A DNA stretch of 64,000 bases, from the NCBI GenBank assembly GCA_964017065.1, contig OZ024789.1, positions 7,568,191 through 7,632,190 of the forward strand. Reading direction: 5' to 3'. The notes beneath the pieces are model-generated. The model searched no databases. It saw only the letters and a program-made list of their open reading frames with translations, and was not told the origin of the DNA. The DNA comes from Haliclona indistincta (Eukaryota; Porifera; Demospongiae; Haplosclerida; Chalinidae). Positions 25,401-34,400 of this stretch are shown one piece after another (positions within the stretch are counted from its first letter, which is position 1; the number at the start of each line of letters is the position of its first letter). A program made the translations under genes and the position numbers.

Positions 25401-28400
25401 CATTAATGTGTTTGTGTGACTACCATGCACTCTTTCCTCATTCTATATTCTTCTGTGTTTAAATATTACAACTTTTCAGTGTAAATTCACACATGAACGC
25501 TATCATTTTTAATCAAATTTTCAAGTTTAACCTCCTATAAACAAACACTGTGTACAAAGGTTTCAGTGTAAACGTGCTTGTAATCCTGTATTGGAGGTTT
25601 GACTCTTTTACTCATGCTATTGCCACATAAGGAAATATTCTAATAATAGTTCGCCTACATGTGTATTAATAGTAAATATTCTAATAATAGTTCGCCTACA
25701 TGTGTATTAATAGTAAAGATTGACATTATAGATTGTACGATTATCTGTTACAAGGTAGCCAAAGCAGCCTAATCAATTTTACAGTGTGAAATTGAGATGT
25801 CTGTCTCTGTCCTCGTCTACGACACCGTCGGCTTCATCGACAACGTCGGCGTCTCCATTCTGGACTCAAAAATCTCCATTCTGGACTCAAAAATCTCCAT
25901 TCTGGAATCAAACATCTTCGGCGTCTCCATTCTGGACTCAAACATGTAAGTGATGTAAAATGCACTAACATGTTAGTTTATGGTCGTTTTTATGTAGCAT
26001 AATGGACTCAATAAGTTCCTTTATTCAACAAGGAGATGTGATAGTTTATTGTGAACAAGTACAGAATAAAGAAGAATTGTCAGATACAGATGATGAAGAG
26101 GAGCACAACCTACTACTTGAAGATTTCCTACATGCAGATGAAAAAAGAAACGGGTGTTCAGGAGAGCTTGCTCAAAGCAATGCTCTAGGAAAGTCATGGT
26201 GGTCAATCACGGATGATTAGTATCAGTCCTGATTTCTGTTTGACTAGCTTGTTTAAATATTGTCTTAGTTACTTGTATTAGTGTGTTTGTGTGACTACCA
26301 TGCACTCTTTCCTCATTCTATATTCTTCTGTGTTTGAATATTATAACTTATCAGTGTAAATTCACACGAAAGCTACATGTATCATTTTTATAATTATTAT
26401 TTATGAGTAAACATTCTGTAAACATCGATTCTGATTGATATGATGTACATGTATAATGCCGTGTTCACACTAGAGTCGGTTATAATACGCATTGACACCT
26501 ATCAGAAGATGCGAATTGAATGCGCATCGAGAGTGTTCACACTAGACTCTGGAAACACGAGTAGAACGCCGTTTTGTCATGTGCCAGCTCATGTGTTGCA
26601 GTAGCTGTACCCGCTATACTGCTTCCATAGCAGTGCTTGTGGACCAGAAACACTGCCAGAGGACGAATGCACGAACGTCAAGGAGAGAGAGACCATCGAT
26701 CGTCTTCTCAGTGAAAAACGACACAAAAATGACGCCTTTCAGCTGAGAGAGACCATCATCACACCTGCTTAGGAACCCAGAATAGCAAAGAAACTTGCCT
26801 GCAGTAGCCATAGGGAGTCTGGCAAATGTTACTATAAAGTGTTGGCTGAGCCTGTTGATGATCGTGCTCCCGTACACGTGGAGCATGATCCATTGCTAAG
26901 CTAAACGCCCCATATGCGTTTGTTGAGCTCAATTAAGGCATCCTACAGTAAGAGTAAGTTGTTCCTTCGATGGGTTGTATTCGCTTCTTGATCATACCAC
27001 GCAGTCACTCAAGCTACATGTAGCACGAGCTAGCACTAAAAAACAGACTCGATGATCGGTGAAGAAAAAATTATAAAGCTCAAATTTTCGAATATTATTT
27101 TATTTTCGTCACCGGGTCAGCTTACAAAAATTAAATCCTAACGAAAATAATCCGGTTATACGAACCTCCAGTAACTACATCAGGGCATGTCTGATATACA
27201 CTGCTTTGTAATTAAAAGTGAATATTTAATCACCTCTGATAGACCATGCACCCTCACCACCACCTTAACTTTTACAAGGACAAGAGTTCAATGGAACACA
27301 TACCCTGTGTACTATGCAAATGTGCAGAAATTGAACACATATATGTACCAGCACGCGTTTAATTGAACGAGTTCACTCAGTCTCACAATTGTGGCACACC
27401 ACATATACCGGAATGTTCTAATCGGCGATGCTGCTAATAGGAATACATGGCCATAGCACGCGACAGGAGACTATCTCGACTTCACAGGCGTCTTTCAAAG
27501 AATAAATATTGAAAAACCAAGCTGTTGAGAGCTATTTCATGACAATCTTCGAGCAGTAAGGCTGTAAACAGCCGCGTTTTTGACGACACACACACATATA
27601 TATACATACATACATAGACGGACACAAACGCATAAACCCTCCGGCGCCTATGTGCCCAGGGTAATAAATATAAAATTGAATGCCCAATCTACTTGGTAGT
27701 ATATGCTATTTGTTATAAGGCTGCTTTGTAAATGCACACACATGCAGTATATACCAGGTCTTCAAAGGTACAGGATATCATTATGACTCACAAGTCAAGT
27801 GGTGTCATTGGTCGTGGTGAGGATGTGTCAGGACGAGGAGCAGGTGTGGTGGCTCTACTGACGAAGGAAGAAGTGAGAGGGTGAGTGCCGAGACGAGAGT
27901 GGGCACGAGATGAAGAGTGAGTGGGTGGACGAGAGGTAGAGAAAATGGTAGTGGCAGCACGATGACTGTATGTGTTGAGCAGGAACTGGGAACCCCCTAC
28001 ATGATGTACAAGTAGCTTAAAAACATGAGCATTTGGTGGTAAACATGCATTAGTGACTAATGCATGTTTACTACCAAGCATGGACATGCATTAGTCAGTA
28101 ACAATAGGAGATTCAGATAAGATTACGTTTAACCAGTGCATGCATGTATGGACACAACATGCATGCATAGTAACATTGTAATAGTGTACAAAGTAGATCA
28201 GTACTACTGTGTACACAGTAGACTGGATAATAAGATAGACGTTGATTTTGGTACTAGTTGGTGTCCCTTTTGTTCAGCACAAAGGTTGAAATTTCCTGAG
28301 GCGATTCTGATTTGACTGACATGTAAACAGTAAATGATCTGGATTGCATTCAGGTAAATCCGGATTGGGTACGTGCAAACGGGGCTTAAGCACCAGAGTC

Positions 28401-31400
28401 CGTGCTTCTAAAAGAAGACATTGGTACCCACGTTGGTACCATTGGTACCCACATTGGTACCATTAGTACTTCCATAGTAATAAATGCTCACTCGTTCACT
28501 TTATCAATCATTGCATTACACATGTAATTTACACTCTCACCAATATTATTGCACAATAATATAGTAGTTCTTACCAGAAGATTGCAGTAGAGGGCTGTGT
28601 CGTGACATTGGTCTAACTCCCATTTTCTGCTGATAGAAACCCATCCAGTCATTAACTAGTGACCTGTACCAAGAAACAATAAAATTAATGCAAATGACAG
28701 ACATTGTGACTCAGTCAACAAATGAACTTGTATTTTCGTACCCATCATTATTGTACCAGTCCAGAATCATGTGATTGTACTTACCTAGCCTACCCATTAA
28801 ATACAGGGTTTTGTAGGTTGCTTGACCAAACTATATCCTGTTAGCGCATGCCCATAGAGTGTTTCTGTGTACTAATTGTACAGATAACGTACTGTGCACA
28901 TGTGCTAGCAACAAATTTTTGGTAAAGCAACCTGCAAAACCCTGTACCAGTACCATACTGCTGAATAATAAGATATTTCTGAGTCACAACTACCTCGCTA
29001 CTGTCGCTACACAAACATAAGGTACATGTCCAGGAAAGCAGTCTCAGTGAGGGATTTATACCAGGACTGTGTGCTACAAATTGAATAATTATTCATAACT
29101 ATACAAGTTGTGATTCTCTTCAGGCATGTCCTGTTGAAGTATTATGATTTCTGTATCTGTCAAATGCACACAAGTACAAGACCGAAAAATTTTAACTACC
29201 ATTAAGGGGACTAAAGCACCCAGTAGCCCCCGAATCTCCCTCAGGGTGTGCAAGTGTGCTAAGCACCGCGAAGACCTGTGATAGCAGTGTGCATACTAAC
29301 GTTATCTTCTCTCTGTAGCTGTCCAGTTCTTTTCTGCTCTGTAGCTCATCCACACCAGTCAGTCCATCTTCATCTGCCATGAACTGATCAGTGGAGGGTT
29401 GACTCACAGAGCTGGCTAGTCTCTCTCTGCTGTGCGGCTTGGTACTAGCAGCTCTACTATCATGAGATGACAACAGCAACTCCCTTCCTTTGCCAAACTG
29501 AAGAAAAATGAATTGCATCAGTAAATTACAGTAGTTACCTATAGTTGACTACATATAAAAATGACAGATTCAAAATGACTGATAGCGTATGAGCGTATTG
29601 GATATCACACATAACGTACGCTCACAAATATACGCGGTTACTTAAATTTCGATGTTGCCTCTGAACCTCGAAACTTAATGTTAACCCATTTCATGCAGAA
29701 CAATCGTGCCTGTTCGAGGGCTCTCGTCTAAAATCCCAAATCTGCTTATACACATGGTAGCCTCTCACCATTGATTCTATTTCCATCGTCTTCAACAACA
29801 GTTGTTTGCTAAACGTCTTGGATAGTTTGCAGCCAATACCACGGAATTTACTGAAAAACGGCTCCGCGAAATTTAAGACCGCGAAAATTTGTGAGCGTAC
29901 GGTAGTCACCTTAGAATTATGGGAGTACAATGGTAAATTAGACTGCAGCTGGTCTGAGATAGTGTCATTGGTCAACTGAAGAGAGATGAGTTGTGATAAA
30001 AGGTGAAGCAATGACGCATGTTGTGCTTCTTACCCAGAAGGACTCGCTCCTATCCTCCATAGCCGCAGGAACCAGGCCTACTGGGAACCTGTGCATCTGA
30101 CCATGACACGAGAACTTGAGCGTCATGTTCATGACACCACTGCACAGCAATACCAAATGGGAGTTGAGCTGATGGAACAAGAAAGACAGAACACTAGTAA
30201 AACACAATCTTAACAATGTACATTATTATACAAATAAGATTATTTGCAAACCTGCAATGTGACGGGATAACCCATTTTTTCAATTGCTGACGGCCATGCC
30301 CACTTTCTGGTAGTATTTCCATCCTGTGAAATATTGACCAGCATAAACAAACAAGACAAAAATTTGATGCTTTATCACAAAAAATGATAAACTACTCTAT
30401 TTTGTGACTCAACCATCACTGAAAATTTTTTTCATGTACATACACACTTCAAGATCATAATAGAAAAATATAAAGAGAAATTACTTATTATTGTTGCTAA
30501 AAGTAGACGAAAATGTATTTGAATACCTCATCCATTAGTGCTCCACCCTTAGCATCTGACAACATGTGTATTGCTCCATTCCTGTGATAGCAGCAAGCAT
30601 TACCAGTCGGCATGAAGAATGCCAACATGCTGCTGGCCTCTGTGTCGTCATAGACTACAGTATACACTCCTCTACTGCCGTCACCACGACGACTGAGACT
30701 GAGTGCCCTGCGACCAGAGTAGTAACTACAGGAATGAGAAAGCAGTAACGATCAAATTTTACCTCACAATCATGCACTTCATGAATTAACCCTTACAGTG
30801 CGACAGCCGAACTAAGTTGATAGCGTCTTTATGCGTTGCTATAGATGACGCTACGCACCTACATTAATGCCCTCGAATAGAGCAATCCGATTGGTGAAAG
30901 ATGACGTACTATGTAATAATGCAGGAATGTTCAACTGTAGTGCTATGTGCAGGTTTTCATTCCCATTTTAGAAGCAGTTGTCACCACTCACCACACGTGT
31001 GTTCTAATCTATCTTTGTCTAAAGATGGTTGACAATCTACAGTTTATTAGCCAGTGGTTTTTGCAGCATGGACAAAGTCTTTAAAATGACGGATCTGTTC
31101 AGGCATTTATAGGCGTTTCCAATCACTGGTATTGTAGTATCTGTTCATTAATATTAATTTTGATACTTTTGCATAATAATTTTGACAACCTTTGCATAAA
31201 ATATTGTTTTTAAACTGCCGGTAGTACTTTAGCGAACGTTTTAGTACAATAGCTTATGTATTTCAAAATTGAATCTTGTCAATTGCACACATTAAGAATA
31301 ACCTGGCTATTGAATGTCCACTGCATTCTATAATACAGTAGCTAATATGCATGCAATTGTCTCTGTTGGTTCAAGAAAATGCTCTTCCCATGATGTCATT

Positions 31401-34400
31401 CTTGCATGTTGTACCATAGACACCATGATTGGCTGCATCAACATGGTCGAAGTGACCGTCCATCTCTTCCCATCCACCGACGCACGGTTTCCTGCAACGA
31501 TGCAGCTTATTTTCAGCATCGACTGCAAACACCTCGTGCACTCCTGAAGCTGTTATTTGCTTCATACGTTTGCTAGGGATGTGGCGCCATTTGCCACGTC
31601 CATCCACATTTTGTGTATAGACAGCTCCTTCTGAATCAACTCCATACACTCTCTCTTGTCCTCCATCAATATTGCGAAGTGCTCCAGGAACACGTTGCCA
31701 TTGTCCATTGCAAGGCTTAGCACACTTGAAGATGTGATCTCTACTGTCTGTTCCCCATACATAACCATTGCCTGAAGCTGACACGTGACGCAGGTCTCCA
31801 CTAACTCGTGTCCAATCTCGACCACTGCCATCAACTGGTCGCTTGTAAATATTACTTTGCTTATCAACTCCCCAAACCTCGTGATCATCAGCATCCACAT
31901 GCATTAGCTTGCCATCGATCTGACGCCAGTTACCATTGCAGGGACGCTTGCAGAAGAATATGTCGTAATCATTGTTGACTCCCCAGAAGTAGTTGGTAGA
32001 GGCAGTGACTTGCTTTAGACTGCCTGAAATAGTAGTGAAGCCATATCCACTGGTAGCTGTGAAGGCTACTATCACAGCAACCACAAGAACTGCCTTGCTC
32101 GCAGCATTTTTAGCAGCTCGCATTTTTAGCAGCTCGAGCAGCTCGCAGCGATTTTTACTCGCAGCATGGCTATAAGCCATGCTGCGAGTAAAAATCTACG
32201 CACTGCCCAAGGAGCTGTAGTGCAGTATCTGTGGCAGTTACGACTACTTATAGTCGTGGTTTGGTTGTTGTGGCATTGTAAACAACCATTAGTTTACTAT
32301 TAGTCATTGGCCTCACGCGAGGGCATTAACCGCTTGGCATTAACCAACATTAATGACTGTGGGAAGTCGGTTGCCCGAGTAACGGTCGAGGGCGCAGCCC
32401 GAGACTGTACGGGGGCAACCAACTTTCCCGCGAGGTCAATAACCCTTACAACGCGACATTCGAACCACGTTGATAGGGTGTGCTGGTGTGGGCACTGTTG
32501 ATAGGGCGTAACGGGGTGTGGCTACTAGTGTGGATGTGGCTTCTTCTGCTGGTACTGTTAGAAAATGGTGTACTTTTGTACCCACCTTTGCCTGATTCTG
32601 TAGTCGATTTTAGGTGTTGAAACAGCACCTGGACGGATGAAACCAGCATGTCATTCACTGACAGCCCCAAGGGTCACTGCTGAGACATCCACTAGGTCAG
32701 TGGCAACACTACCACGCCCCTGTAGTACTCTAGGCATGTAGTACTTAGGGTAATTTGAGCCCAAGGAATAAGATGTGATATGTGCCAAATTGTCTATCCG
32801 CTGCGAAATACCCAAAAATGACCACGCCCCTTTTATCAGCAGTTTCACTAACCATTTTAGTAACCTACTTTCTAGCAACTGTTCTAAGGTAATATGACCC
32901 TAAGGAATGTATTGGGATGTGTGCCAAAACCAACATTCACTGCAAAAACATTTGCATCACTTGATTCCATCTACCCTGCAGCGACATATCCATTCTTGTG
33001 GGCATATTTACCACATGTACAAGGATCAGGAAGGTCTTCAGGCTGGGGGTAACAATACCAGGAACTATTTGAAACCATACGACTCAGCGTTCATTTCTAA
33101 ACCATCTTTAAGTGGGGCTTGTATCCATAGCTGTTGTTGATAATATGTCCTTTGAATATGCTTTCCTGCATTGGCTGATGTGCAGGGAATTTTCTCAAAG
33201 TCCATTTTGAGGGAATTGCTATAGCAGCAAGACGCAAGTCATCAAATGTTTCCAAGTCTTTTGTTGGCTTGAGACACCTTACTACAGCACTGGGGACAAG
33301 CTTGGAAGGTGTCTCCCTGCACTCCATGCTCTGACTGGATGTAATACAACTAGCAAGATTGCTACAAAGCATGCAGCAATGAAAGCTATCCACAACAATT
33401 TAACACTGATACAGAACTTTTAGTCTTTAACAACTCAGATTTGGCAGAGAGCATGATACAGATGGCAGAAAATTATCTAGTAAGGTGTCTCAAGCAAACA
33501 AAAGACTTGGAAACATTTCATGACTTGCGTCTTGCTGCTTTTAATAGCAATTCCCTCAAAATGGACTTTGAGAAAATTCCCTGCACATCAGCCAATGCAT
33601 GAAAGCATATTCAAAGGACATATTATCAACAACAGCTATGGATACAAGCCCCACTTAAAGATGGTTTAAAAATGAACGCTGATCGAGTCGTATGGTTTCA
33701 AATAGTTCCTGGTATTGTTACCCCCCAGCCTGAAGACCTTCCTGATCCTTGTACATGTGGTAAATGTAACCACAAGAATGGGGAGACCATCTGAATCTTA
33801 AAATATTAAACTCTTTAAAATAGAGATGTTAATCCATTTCTGAAAAGGTGTAGCCATTTTTTTTCAGTGAATATTGGTTTTGGCACACATCCCAACACAT
33901 TCCTTAGGGTCATATCACCTTAGAATAGTTGCTAGAAAGTAGGTTACTAAAATGGTTAAAAAGATAGAGCAATTTTTGTTAGTGACACTGCCGTTAAAAA
34001 GGGCATGGTCATTTTCAGGTATTTCGCAGCAGATGGACAATTTGGCACATATCACATCTTATTCCTTGGGGTCAAATTACCCTAAAACAGTTGAGCTATC
34101 CTCTCCCAAATTAAACGCATACAAATCTTAGTCAGGGTATGTGTAGTTTTTGTTGTCACTCGCCACGGCGCTAGGCTGGCTGGAGAAGAATAAGAAGAAG
34201 ATGAACAAACGGGTGATCACGTGAACTCTGGTTTAATTCGTTTATGCTCTTACCAAAGGTTTCTTTGGCAACGAAAAATCGTCAAAGACACCTCAGACGG
34301 TTAGAATCACTTGAAATGCCCATGCGGCGAAGATATGAGCATGCTGTAATTTGCCTCCTGACGAGACGCCATATTGTTTATTTTTGTGGTACCAACATGT

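Larger units (their letters stand above)
26221..27791. other. Intronic DNA, repeats only
   Basis: This is the 5' part of FAM194 intron 12 in gene sense. It holds the right copy of a 170-bp direct repeat (26228-26395), a dispersed repeat shared with 63540-63815 (27285-27545) and a short CA/TA microsatellite near 27582-27615. No supported gene. Confidence 0.6.

Noticed and set aside
27790..27996. Exon 12 as the 3' terminal exon of the FAM194 gene (stop at 27790)
   Set aside because: Kept only as a possible isoform: the GTGAGT donor just before the stop and exact phase fit to the 16.7-kb exon support continuation.
31314..31547. Plus-strand frame opposite the lectin gene
   Set aside because: Antisense shadow; the minus strand carries clear tectonin repeats and a signal peptide.
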